Source: Cohnella zeiphila
GTDB lineage: Bacteria; Bacillota; Bacilli; Paenibacillales; Paenibacillaceae
Assembly (NCBI RefSeq): GCF_014212055.1
Contig: NZ_JACJVO010000018.1
Span: 1 to 64,000, forward strand
Direction of reading: 5' to 3'
DNA: 64,000 nucleotides
Shown here: positions 36,456-45,295 of the stretch, piece by piece
Numbering within the stretch: position 1 is the first letter of the stretch
Layout: every line of letters starts with the position of its first letter
Made by a program: the position numbers and the translations under genes
The notes under the pieces: generated by a model
Databases searched by the model: none
Told to the model about the DNA's origin: nothing
The model's input: only the letters and a program-made list of their open reading frames with translations

Positions 36456-37349
36456 TCACCCTTTCACCGCGCCGAGCATGAGTCCTTTCAGGAAGAAACG
36501 CTGCAGGAACGGATACACGAACAGGATGGGCAGCGTGGCGATCATCGTGATCGTCATCTGCACCGATGTGGGCGTCATGACAAAGGCGGTTTGGGCGGTG
36601 GAATTCGAGTTGATCATCGACAGCGCCGCCGTCTGCTGGTTGACGTAGGTGTACAGCAGCATCTGCAGCGTCTGCAGCTTCAGATCGGAGGCCAGATACA
36701 GATTGTCGACCCACGAATTCCATTGGTTGACCGCATTGAAGATGGCCACCGTCGCCAGAACGGGAATCGACAGCGGAAGCACGATCCGGAACAGCATCTG
36801 GTAGTAAGATGCCCCGTCCACCATCGCGGATTCTTCCAGGGCGGCCGGCAGCTCTTCGATGTACGTCTTGATCAGCACGATATAGAACGCCACCATCAAC
36901 CCGGGCAGGATGTAAAGCAAGAAGTTGTTTTGCAAGCCGTACGACTTCATCGTGATATACCACGGAATGAGGCCGGGAGAGATGTACATGGTGACGATGA
37001 CGGCTCCGTACATCAGCTTGCGAAACGGCACGTTCCGCTTGCTGATGCCGTAGGAGAACGCGGTGCAGCACAGCAGCGTCAGCACCGTGCCGACGACCGT
37101 CCGCGCGACGGAGATGAAGAACGCCCAAAGAATATTGTCCTGCTTGAAAATGTGGACGTAGTTTTGAAGGCTGAACCCGCGCGGGATCAAGTAGACTCCC
37201 TTGAGAGCCTCTTCCGGCACGCTGATGGAATAGATGAAGATGTAGTAGAACGGATACATGGTCGCCAGCGCCAGCAGGGACAATAGCACGATGTTGAGCA
37301 CATCCCAGCCTCGCGGCTTCCAACCGACGGCCCTGGAAGTTTCGTTCAT
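36456..37349 (-). CDS. Carbohydrate ABC permease, LplC-like
   Basis: 297 residues, six predicted membrane segments. The inner-membrane coupling motif EELPAALEESAMVDGASYYQMLFRIVLP matches the EAA loop of CUT1 permeases (EAA-x3-G). Ends SLMLGAVKG, typical of LplC. Second permease of a heterodimer with the one at 37365. It is separated from the SBP by 90 bp. Confidence 0.92.
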   Translation of the reverse strand: MNETSRAVGWKPRGWDVLNIVLLSLLALATMYPFYYIFIYSISVPEEALKGVYLIPRGFSLQNYVHIFKQDNILWAFFISVARTVVGTVLTLLCCTAFSYGISKRNVPFRKLMYGAVIVTMYISPGLIPWYITMKSYGLQNNFLLYILPGLMVAFYIVLIKTYIEELPAALEESAMVDGASYYQMLFRIVLPLSIPVLATVAIFNAVNQWNSWVDNLYLASDLKLQTLQMLLYTYVNQQTAALSMINSNSTAQTAFVMTPTSVQMTITMIATLPILFVYPFLQRFFLKGLMLGAVKG

Positions 37350-37364
37350 GCCGCTCCTCCTTTT

Positions 37365-38282
37365 TTACATGATCGACCGGCCCGACGTCCGGCGGGTGAC
37401 GAAGTTGGCCGTAAACAGCAGGATGACGGATACGAGCGATTTGAAAATGCCGGCGGCCGTCGAGTACGAGAAGTCCATGTTGAGCAAGCCGACCCGGTAC
37501 GTATACGTGTCGATGACGTCGATTTTCTCCTGGACCAGCGCGTTGCCGAACACGTAGTACTGGTCGAAGCCGACATTGAGCATATTGCCGATGTTCAGCA
37601 GCAGCAGGATGGTGAAGGTCGGCATAATGCCGGGAATCGTAATGTGGATTGCCTGCTTGAACCGGCTGGCTCCGTCCACCTCGGCCGCCTGGTACTGCTC
37701 CTGATCGATGCCCGCGATCGCGGCGATATAGATGATCGCCGTCCAGCCTACCGTCTTCCATACCGTCGCGAGCGTCATGAACCACCAGGTCCAACGCGGA
37801 TCGGACAGCAGGTTCGACGGTTCTTTGATCCAATGCAGCGTGCCGTACAGCAGCTTGTTGAGCATGCCGTCGTCGATCGAGAAGAAGGAGAAAAAGACGG
37901 AATACACGATGATCCAGGAAATGAAGTTCGGGAACGAGGTGACCGTCTGAATGAACTTGGCGAACCGGCCGCTGCGCAGGTTCGTGATCATGATGGCCAG
38001 CAGGACGGGCAAGGGCGAACAGATCAGGTGCAGGAAGCTGAGCACCAGCGTGTTTCGCAGAACCGTGCCGAAATCGGAAGTCGAGTCGAATAGCCGGTGG
38101 AAATATTTGAACCCGGCGAACGCCGACTCCAGAATGCTTCGGCCGGGAACGTAATCGACGAACGCGATCGACCAGCCCCATAACGGCACGTAGGAGAACA
38201 GCACGACGATCAGGAAAAACGGTACGGTCAGAACAAGCAGGGGAACTTCGATTTTTCTTTTTCGGGGGGCGGTCTTCTCCAT
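37365..38282 (-). CDS. Carbohydrate ABC permease, LplB-like
   Basis: 305 residues. ATG38282 (MEKTAPRKRKIEVPLLVL) has GAGGAG 7 nt before it; a longer in-frame extension is not used. Six membrane segments; coupling loop IDQEQYQAAEVDGASRFKQAIHITIP is the EAA motif. Forms the channel with the LplC-like gene 15 bp downstream. Transcribed from the operator/promoter at 38337-38401. Confidence 0.92.
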   Translation of the reverse strand: MEKTAPRKRKIEVPLLVLTVPFFLIVVLFSYVPLWGWSIAFVDYVPGRSILESAFAGFKYFHRLFDSTSDFGTVLRNTLVLSFLHLICSPLPVLLAIMITNLRSGRFAKFIQTVTSFPNFISWIIVYSVFFSFFSIDDGMLNKLLYGTLHWIKEPSNLLSDPRWTWWFMTLATVWKTVGWTAIIYIAAIAGIDQEQYQAAEVDGASRFKQAIHITIPGIMPTFTILLLLNIGNMLNVGFDQYYVFGNALVQEKIDVIDTYTYRVGLLNMDFSYSTAAGIFKSLVSVILLFTANFVTRRTSGRSIM

Positions 38283-38336
38283 CCGGACGCTCCTCTCTCT
38301 TAAGCGATGCATAAAAGGCGCAACCTCTATATTCAA

Positions 38337-38401
38337 AGTATAAAGCCCCTCGGTCCGAGGGGCTTTCCACAAACTATAGATGCCGATTGGATAAAATAAA
38401 G
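38337..38401 (-). promoter_or_regulatory. YesN-type operator and -10 before the permease-SBP operon
   Basis: A 31-bp block at 38371-38401 (27/31 identical to 45259-45289) contains CCGATTGG. The minus-strand -10 TATACT (38337-38342) is 41 bp from CCGATTGG, exactly as at the second copy. No good -35 is present, so the promoter is probably activator-dependent, with YesN (38405) the obvious candidate. A hairpin (AAAGCCCCTCGG/CCGAGGGGCTTT, 38342-38366) also sits here; it may terminate the regulator transcript. Confidence 0.75.
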
Positions 38402-38404
38402 GGC

Positions 38405-39976
38405 TTACTTTGGGCTCCTTTGCCGGTATTCGCCGGGATTGATTCCGTGAATCTGCTTGAAATGCCGGTAAAAGTGGTCGACGTATTTATAGCCGACGCG
38501 TTCGGCGATCTCCGAGGCGGTCAGCTCCGAATGCCGGAGCAGCAGGCACGCTTCCCGGATCCTCACTTTGTTGATGTAGTCGTTGAAAAACTCGCCGGTC
38601 TCCTTCTTAAACAGCTGCCCCAGATAGACGGCGTTGATGTAGAACATCTTCGACAGCTCCTTCAGGTTCAGGTCGGCCTGATAGTTCGTCTCGATGTGCG
38701 AGACGATCTCCCGGATCCGGTTCTCCGTCTTCCGGGTCCGGCCGAGGTCCAGCTTCTCTCCGATATCCGCCGCGATCCGCAGCAGTAGCTCCTTCAGCTC
38801 CTGAAGGTCGCCGTGAAGCAGAATCCGTTCAACCTCCCGGAATTGGCCCGCGTAGAGGGCCGTCCAGTCTCCGCCCAGCTCCTCCGTCAGCTTGGCCAGC
38901 CGGATAATCGACAGCATGATGAAGTGCTTCAGCCGTTCCAGCGGAACCGGCCGGCGCTCCAGCTGTCCGAACAGCCGATCGGCCGCCTCCCGAATCCCTT
39001 CCGGCTTGCCGCCGCGAATAGCCTGCAGGAAGCCGGAGTCGTCCCATTCGGGAGCGTTCGTCCCGGAAGCGTCATCCTCCGGTTCGTATAGGAAAATCTG
39101 CTCCGACTCGAAGTAAAACTTCCGGTCCAGCGCCCTGACCGCTTCCGCGTACGATTCGCCGATCCGCTCCGGCCCGCAGACCGTCGAACCGCTGGCGACG
39201 GTCAGGTTCTCTTTGACATGGCGCCGGGCGGCGTTCACGATCCGCGATGCCGTTCGCAGGACGAAATCCCCGTCGCTCAGGGAAGGACCCGTAAGCAGCA
39301 CGCCGAACCATTGTTCCGTCAACTCGAAGAAGTAGCCGTCGCTTCCGAGCAGCTCTTCGATGATATTTTCCAAGGCGAACCGAATGAGGCCGATCTCCCG
39401 CTCCGAGCGCGAGAGGACAAGCTCTCCGTAGCGCTCCATCGAGACGATCAGCACGCAGAAGCGGCCGCCGGAGAGCGAGATGCCGAATTCCTCGGCCCTC
39501 CTCCCCGGCTCTTCGCGCACCTCCCCCCGGACGAGCTTCCCGAGGAACAGATTGCGCAGCGACTTCGTCTTCTCTTTCTCCCGCAGCTTCTCCCGCGCGG
39601 CCAGATACAGCTTCTCGTAGATCCGTTCCAGAACGCCGCTCAGCTCGGCGGGATCGACGGGCTTGAGCAAATACTCGGCGACCCCGTACCGAAGCGCCTC
39701 TTTGGCATACGAAAATTCGTTGTACCCGCTCAAAATCAAGATCGGCAGCTCCGGACGCCGCGCCCGCAGCTCCCGGGAGAGCTCGATGCCGTCCATGCCC
39801 GGCATCTTGATATCGGTGATGACCAGATCGGGATGGAGCTCGCCGGCCAGCGCCAGTGCTTCCTCCCCGTCCTCGGCGGCGCCCGCCACGACGAAGCCGA
39901 AGCTCTCCCACGGGATAATCGTGCCGAGACCGGTACGGATCTGCGGCTCGTCATCCACGATCAGAACTTTGAACAT
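38405..39976 (-). CDS. YesN-type response regulator with AraC output domain
   Basis: 523 residues. N-terminal receiver: VLIVDDEPQIR, phospho-acceptor Asp55 in LVITDIKMPGMDG, conserved Lys in EYLLKPVDP. A large middle region is followed by an AraC helix-turn-helix pair (LNLKELSKMFYINAVYLGQLFKKETGEFF ... SEIAERVGYKYVDHFYRHFKQIHG). Overlaps the kinase gene by 26 bp. Expected to activate the sugar-uptake and enzyme promoters here. Confidence 0.93.
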   Translation of the reverse strand: MFKVLIVDDEPQIRTGLGTIIPWESFGFVVAGAAEDGEEALALAGELHPDLVITDIKMPGMDGIELSRELRARRPELPILILSGYNEFSYAKEALRYGVAEYLLKPVDPAELSGVLERIYEKLYLAAREKLREKEKTKSLRNLFLGKLVRGEVREEPGRRAEEFGISLSGGRFCVLIVSMERYGELVLSRSEREIGLIRFALENIIEELLGSDGYFFELTEQWFGVLLTGPSLSDGDFVLRTASRIVNAARRHVKENLTVASGSTVCGPERIGESYAEAVRALDRKFYFESEQIFLYEPEDDASGTNAPEWDDSGFLQAIRGGKPEGIREAADRLFGQLERRPVPLERLKHFIMLSIIRLAKLTEELGGDWTALYAGQFREVERILLHGDLQELKELLLRIAADIGEKLDLGRTRKTENRIREIVSHIETNYQADLNLKELSKMFYINAVYLGQLFKKETGEFFNDYINKVRIREACLLLRHSELTASEIAERVGYKYVDHFYRHFKQIHGINPGEYRQRSPK

Positions 39977-41780
39977 CGCGGTTCCCTCCTTCCGTACCGT
40001 CTTTCGCGGACCGGATCGGCATCGTCACCCGGACGAGCGTTCCGCCTTCTTCCGCCGGACTGTCGATCGTAACCCCGTATTCGGGGCCAAAATGCAGGTG
40101 GATGCGGTCATGCACGTTTTTGAGGCCGATGCTGCCGCTCTTTTTGATCTCCGGATCGGCGAGCTCCCGCCGAATGCGCGCCAACTGCTCCGGCGGGATG
40201 CCCTTGCCGTTGTCAACGATGGCGGCAACCATCGTACCGTCTCCGGCTGCCCGGACCGATACCCGAATCCGGCCGCTGCGGGTGCTCTCGGCGCCGTGCT
40301 TGACGGCATTTTCCACGAGCGGCTGCAGGGTCAGCTTCGGGATGAGCGCCTCCGCCAGGCCGGGCTCGATCTCCAGCTCGTATTGAATCCGTTCGCGGAA
40401 CCGGTACTTTTGGATCGTCAGGTATTTGCGGACCAGATCGATCTCCTCGCGGAGGGGAATGAACTCCCCTTGCCAATGGAGAAGGTGCCGGAACAGGTTG
40501 GCGAAGTTCATCACGATCGTCGCCGTTTCTTCGTCCCCCTGGTTATGAAGCCCCATCCGGATCGACTCCAGCGTGTTGAACAGGAAGTGCGGATGAATCT
40601 GGTTTTGCAGGGCATAAAGCTCCGCTTCCTGCTTCTTGATCGTAATGTCCTTCAGCTTCAGGTTCACTTCGTAATTCTCATAAATGGACCGCTGGAGATT
40701 CTCGATCATGCCGTTGAAATTGCGCGTCAGCGCCCCGATCTCGTCCTGCGCCCCTTCGTCCTGAAGCAGGGACAGCTCGCCGTTCTTGACCGTCTGCATC
40801 TTCTTGACCAACGCTTTCACCCGGTCGGTGATCCGGCCCAGCGCCAGCAGGAAGATGCCACAGCTGACCACCAGCCCAAGCCCCATGACGAGCAGTCCGG
40901 TCTGGCGGATCTTCCGTTCGTCGTCGATCAGGTGGTCGATCGGTACGAGCGTCAGAATGCGCCAATCCGGAAGCGACGAGCTGCCGCCGAGCTTTCCGAC
41001 GATCACTTTGTACGACCGGCCGTCAGCGGAATCCCGGACCTCGAACGGAGCCGCCGCATCCGGACGGAAGAACGTCCGGTCCGCCACCGATCGGCCGACG
41101 AGCTCCCGGTCGTTTGACGAGATCACGTTGCCCCCGCCGTCGGCGATGACGGCGATTTTGTCGCTCATCTTCGATTCGGAGATGAGCGCGTACAGGCTGT
41201 CCTCGGGAACTTGCATGGAGATGACCGCCGTCAGACGCTTCTTGATATTGTAAACGCTGCGCGCCACGAACACTTCGTCGCCGCTGACTCCCCAGACCAG
41301 CTTGCCGCCGGCTTGCACGGCCTCCCGGTAATCGCGGCGCGCCCGCGCCTCGTCGTCGGCGAAGATAAAGATGTTGTGGTCCTGCAGCAGCGTTGCGTTC
41401 AGAAATAAAATGTTCAGCTTGGCCAGCGGGTTCTTGTAGTTGAAATCGTAGAAAGTGACCGGCTTCAAATAGAGGTCATAGGCGTCGATGCTTTCCAGCT
41501 CGCTCGCGTACACCCGATCGGGATTCAAGTAGTTGATGAGCGTCTGGTCGACGCTGAGCCGGTTGACGATATCCACGTAGCCGCCGAGCCGGTCCTGCAC
41601 GTTAAGGGCGGTCTGCGTGGAGCTTTCCTGCGTGATGCTTGTCGTTTGCTCGATGATTTTCTTGCCGGAGACGGACAGGATGATCTGCCCGGTGACGAGA
41701 AGCGGAATGAAGATGGTCAGAAAATAAAGCAAAATGAGCTTGGCGCGGAGATTCAGGTTCACGATCCGATTCATTCTCAT
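39951..41780 (-). CDS. YesM-type sensor histidine kinase
   Basis: 609 residues from ATG41780. Membrane anchor LILLYFLTIFIPLLVTGQIIL, large extracellular Cache-like sensor (about 35-285), second membrane segment VMGLGLVVSCGIFLLAL, HAMP, then HisKA_7TM-like His in QIHPHFLFNTLESI and ATPase N-box LVENAVKHG, G-boxes VDNGKGIPP and GSIGLKNVHDRI. The 5' extension to 42191 overlaps the esterase gene and is rejected. Pairs with the YesN regulator. Confidence 0.93.
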   Translation of the reverse strand: MRMNRIVNLNLRAKLILLYFLTIFIPLLVTGQIILSVSGKKIIEQTTSITQESSTQTALNVQDRLGGYVDIVNRLSVDQTLINYLNPDRVYASELESIDAYDLYLKPVTFYDFNYKNPLAKLNILFLNATLLQDHNIFIFADDEARARRDYREAVQAGGKLVWGVSGDEVFVARSVYNIKKRLTAVISMQVPEDSLYALISESKMSDKIAVIADGGGNVISSNDRELVGRSVADRTFFRPDAAAPFEVRDSADGRSYKVIVGKLGGSSSLPDWRILTLVPIDHLIDDERKIRQTGLLVMGLGLVVSCGIFLLALGRITDRVKALVKKMQTVKNGELSLLQDEGAQDEIGALTRNFNGMIENLQRSIYENYEVNLKLKDITIKKQEAELYALQNQIHPHFLFNTLESIRMGLHNQGDEETATIVMNFANLFRHLLHWQGEFIPLREEIDLVRKYLTIQKYRFRERIQYELEIEPGLAEALIPKLTLQPLVENAVKHGAESTRSGRIRVSVRAAGDGTMVAAIVDNGKGIPPEQLARIRRELADPEIKKSGSIGLKNVHDRIHLHFGPEYGVTIDSPAEEGGTLVRVTMPIRSAKDGTEGGNRDVQSSDRG

Positions 41781-41865
41781 GGCGCACCTTCCGTAGAAGC
41801 GATGGATTCGGGAACGAAAAATAGCGAAAAGCCGCCTGCCTGAAGGAGGAAGGCGGTCTTGTCTC

Positions 41866-43446
41866 TTATTGTAGGCCATAACGGTCGGTTCGAAAAGGAG
41901 GCGCCGGAATCCCGTTGCGTCCGAATATGCTGTAAGCCGGCCAATTGCCCCAGGCGTAACGGACCGCGACCGGCCGGCCCACCTCCGGACTCCGGACTTG
42001 AACGGCGCCTTCGCGGAAGCGGGCTTCGGCAGGCACGAAGCGCCGGTCGTCGCCGCAAATCTCGAAGCCGGCCAGCGGATCGTCCGACTCGGCCGGAGGC
42101 TCGCCGCCTGGATCGAAGCCGAGCCGCGCCGTATCGCCTTCGAAGGCCGGGCCAAGCCACGCCGGCCCGCTCGCGCGGACCGGCTGGCCATATACGTCCG
42201 CTCGCGCCGCCAACGCGAGCCGCTCCGCTACCGTCCGCTTGTCGATCGGATGGATGTCTCTTTGCTCGCCGCAATCGAGAGTCACGACGAGCGAAACATG
42301 CGGCACTTCCCGCGCGACGTCGCTCTGGGCTTCGCGGACGAGAGACCAGGCGTCGCCGTGCGGCGCATCCGCCGGAGCAAAGCCGGCGAGCTGCACGATC
42401 AGGAACGGCAGGTCCGGATCCTGCCACGCTTCTCTCCAGGCGCCGATAAGAGCGACGAGCAGATGGCGATAGAGCGGAGCCTTGCCGGGATGGGCGTTGC
42501 TCTCGCCCTGGTACCAGAGCACGCCGCGAATCGCATAGGGCGCGACCGTCTCCAGCATCGTATGGTACAAGCCGCAGGGCCGCTCGGGGTGCTTCGGCCC
42601 GAACGGCTGATCCGGCCAGATCAGCGGATGATCGGCAATCCAGTCCCGGTACCCTTGAAGCCCGAGCTCCTTCACCCGGCGCTCGATATCGCCCCGCTCT
42701 TCGATCAAACGGAACATGTCCCGGATATAGCGGTCATGCTCGCGTTCATAAACCTCCAGGTCCAGTCCGGCGATCCGTTCTCTGTACTCATCAAGCAAAG
42801 GCTTCAACAAGGGATCGCCTGCCAGGTGCCGTTCGCCCATCCACGCCTCGGCCGGCGTCCCGCCCCAGTTGCAGCTGACGATGCCGACCGGAACGCCGTC
42901 CAGCGCCAGCCGGAGCAGCTCGGCGAAGTGGGCGCCGATCGCCGAGAAGCGAAGCGCCGTCTCCGGATCGCAAACGAGCCAATTCGCGTCTACCGAGAAC
43001 GTGCCGATGAAATCCCAGCCCGGCACCCGGGCATCGGGAAACGGGCGGCGCGGCACGGTGAAGAAGCGGATGCCGGGCCGATTCGCCAGCAGGGCCGCCG
43101 TCTCGACGCCACCCTGCGCGACCAGCAGCGGCTGCACCATGTTGGACTGCCCGCCGGCGAGCCATACTTCTCCCACGAGCACGTCGGCGAAGCGCAGATC
43201 GGCATTTCGCCTTGCATCGGAACCGTCCCGGCACTTCGCGGTCAGCTCATAAGGCCCTCCTTCCGGAAGCGGCTCCAGCAGCACGCTCCATCGTCCGCCG
43301 CTTACGACCGCGGACGCGCTTTGCCCGTGGATCTCCACCGTCACCCGGGCGCCTTCCGGTCCGTTACCCCATATCGTCACGGGCTTCTGCCGCTGCAGCA
43401 CCATCCCGTCCGTGAACAGCGGCGCCAGCGCGAACGAAGCCGTCAT
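41866..43446 (-). CDS. Sialate O-acetylesterase-type carbohydrate esterase
   Basis: 526 residues, no signal peptide. SGNH/DUF303-type fold: nucleophile Ser in LAGGQSNM (about 97), GSCNWGGT-like VSCNWGGTPAEAWM, WYQGESNA and a catalytic Asp/His region near DIHPIDKRTV. Removes acetyl groups from glycans. Start ATG43446 overlaps the stop of the beta-helix gene (ATGA). Being cytoplasmic, it probably acts on imported oligosaccharides. Confidence 0.88.
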   Translation of the reverse strand: MTASFALAPLFTDGMVLQRQKPVTIWGNGPEGARVTVEIHGQSASAVVSGGRWSVLLEPLPEGGPYELTAKCRDGSDARRNADLRFADVLVGEVWLAGGQSNMVQPLLVAQGGVETAALLANRPGIRFFTVPRRPFPDARVPGWDFIGTFSVDANWLVCDPETALRFSAIGAHFAELLRLALDGVPVGIVSCNWGGTPAEAWMGERHLAGDPLLKPLLDEYRERIAGLDLEVYEREHDRYIRDMFRLIEERGDIERRVKELGLQGYRDWIADHPLIWPDQPFGPKHPERPCGLYHTMLETVAPYAIRGVLWYQGESNAHPGKAPLYRHLLVALIGAWREAWQDPDLPFLIVQLAGFAPADAPHGDAWSLVREAQSDVAREVPHVSLVVTLDCGEQRDIHPIDKRTVAERLALAARADVYGQPVRASGPAWLGPAFEGDTARLGFDPGGEPPAESDDPLAGFEICGDDRRFVPAEARFREGAVQVRSPEVGRPVAVRYAWGNWPAYSIFGRNGIPAPPFRTDRYGLQ

Positions 43447-45170
43447 AACGGCACCTCCTCGCCGTTCAGCAGCGCGCTCTGCCCTGCTCGCTCGAAGCGA
43501 TTGCCGGAGAAGTCGGCTTCGGTTACCGCCCGAAGCTCAATGGCTGTTTCCTGCCCCTCCCGCGTCGGGTAGCTGCCGCTCTCACGTATCCGGTTACCCC
43601 GGAAAGTCAAACCATCCACCGAATGCCCGTAGACGAGCGCCGGCGCGTAGGTGATAAAGTCATTGTCTTCGATTCGGATATTCCGGTGATATGCAGCCGG
43701 GTGCCGTTCCGGCTCCTCGATCTCCGGGTCGATGTCGATGACGGCCCGCCCCCAATCCGGCCAGCAGTAGTTGCAGTCCCGAAACGTGTTGCCGCGAATC
43801 GTCACGTCGCGGACCGCGCCCGACTCGAACCAGGAATTCGCGTCTCCCGACAGCTTGATTCCCGCCCCGGGCGCGCTGATCGTATTGCCCTCGAGCAGCA
43901 CCTTGCCCGGCGTCGTGATCAGGAACCCGCGCGCGCGGTTCGCCCGGACCGTGCAGCCTCGCACAAGGAGATCGGGGTTCCAGGTTTCGTTCTCGAGCAC
44001 GTCCCGTTCCCCGATCTCCTCGGGTACCGGCCCGTCGAACGAGATCAACGCCAGCTCCGCGTTCACCGGAAGCCAGCTTCGGACCGTCGCCGAAGCATAC
44101 GGCAGCAAGGAATCGCGGCTGACAAACTTCAGCGCGTCTCCCGGCCCCGCAAATTCGAGGCCTACCGTCATCTCGTGCTCGAACCGCACCAGCAGCTTAT
44201 CGTCCGCAACCTTCTCCACGATCCGGACATAGACGCCGTGAACGTTGCAGGGGTCGTCCAGCTGGTTCTCGAACAGGCAGTCCTCGATTCGGATCGTGCC
44301 GCGGCAGTTCGTGAAGTGAACGGCATCCGCCGTCGCGGTGACGAGCCGGCCGCTCCCCGGCTTCAGCTTGACGTCGAACTTCCGCAGCGTCAGACCGGCC
44401 GTACGCTGGGCGACCAGCCCCATGCCGGGCGCATGGTGCAGCGTCACGTTCTCGACCGCGACGTTGGCGCAGCCGTTCACGAAAAATCCGGGATTTTCCC
44501 GGCGTCCGAACCGCATCGTGATCGCGTGGCCCGGCTCCGGAAGATGCCGCAGCTCTCCGGTCACCCGAATGAGACCCGGTTCAATCTCCTGCAGCTTCAG
44601 CTTCCGGAAAGAGCTCCAGCTCAGCCGGTCCCCGCTGCCATATGCGTGGGTTTTCCGTACCGGATCGATGTCGTGAAGCCCCCAGACGGGGAGCCGGCGG
44701 CCGCCGAACTCAAAGTAAAGGCCGTCGTCCCTCATCTCGTACGGCACGTCCGGCGGAAGCCGAAAGTCGAAAGACGTGTCGGTCGCCTCCGTCACGATGC
44801 CCTGCTCGAACATCGGCCGGTCCCAATCCACCGTAAAGTTCCGCAGCGAGATGTCCGAACTGCGCTCCAGCCAGAACGGAATCATCGGCCCGTGAAAAAC
44901 GAATTCCGCCCCCTGTCCGTCGAGAACGAAGTCCCGCAGACACGTAAGGGGAAACCCCGTCTTGCGGGTTCCCCCTTGATCGTGATTCGTAATAGACGGA
45001 GCGAATTCCGTCGCCCGTTCCGGATGGAAGTCGTAGCGCCCTTCGGCGAAGATCAGCTCGGTCCGCTCCCGCGAATTCCGGCATGCGTCCAGCGCCCGGA
45101 CGACCGCGAGCGTCGCGTCAACGCGCTCTTCCCCGCCTCGCAGCCCGAATTCCGCCATCTCGATTCTCAT
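43443..45170 (-). CDS. Right-handed beta-helix protein, GH110 (alpha-1,3-galactosidase)-like
   Basis: 575 residues, no signal peptide. Many short repeats of the NxTxx...GxxL kind indicate a parallel beta-helix. The stretch TADAVHFTNCRGTIRIEDC and FENQLDDPCNVHGVYV resembles the active-site region of GH110 alpha-1,3-galactosidases, in which Asp residues at these places are catalytic. This is my recognition from motif, not a search. GGGGAGG precedes ATG45170 by 10 nt. First gene of the downstream enzyme-regulator transcript (operator at 45225-45289). Confidence 0.72.
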   Translation of the reverse strand: MRIEMAEFGLRGGEERVDATLAVVRALDACRNSRERTELIFAEGRYDFHPERATEFAPSITNHDQGGTRKTGFPLTCLRDFVLDGQGAEFVFHGPMIPFWLERSSDISLRNFTVDWDRPMFEQGIVTEATDTSFDFRLPPDVPYEMRDDGLYFEFGGRRLPVWGLHDIDPVRKTHAYGSGDRLSWSSFRKLKLQEIEPGLIRVTGELRHLPEPGHAITMRFGRRENPGFFVNGCANVAVENVTLHHAPGMGLVAQRTAGLTLRKFDVKLKPGSGRLVTATADAVHFTNCRGTIRIEDCLFENQLDDPCNVHGVYVRIVEKVADDKLLVRFEHEMTVGLEFAGPGDALKFVSRDSLLPYASATVRSWLPVNAELALISFDGPVPEEIGERDVLENETWNPDLLVRGCTVRANRARGFLITTPGKVLLEGNTISAPGAGIKLSGDANSWFESGAVRDVTIRGNTFRDCNYCWPDWGRAVIDIDPEIEEPERHPAAYHRNIRIEDNDFITYAPALVYGHSVDGLTFRGNRIRESGSYPTREGQETAIELRAVTEADFSGNRFERAGQSALLNGEEVPL

Positions 45171-45224
45171 GCTCCTGCTTCCTCCCCTTCCGCGACCCCA
45201 TTCTCATGAGTCCTTGATGGCCCC

Positions 45225-45289
45225 ATTATACTAACGGGCGCTCCGGGAGGAATTCCATAAACGATAGATCCCGATTGGAAAAAGTAAAG
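45225..45289 (-). promoter_or_regulatory. YesN-type operator and -10 before the beta-helix gene
   Basis: The 31-bp block (45259-45289) with CCGATTGG is 27/31 identical to 38371-38401. The minus-strand -10 TATAAT (45225-45230) is again 41 bp from CCGATTGG. No good -35, as at the other copy. Confidence 0.78.
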
Positions 45290-45295
45290 GTTCCG

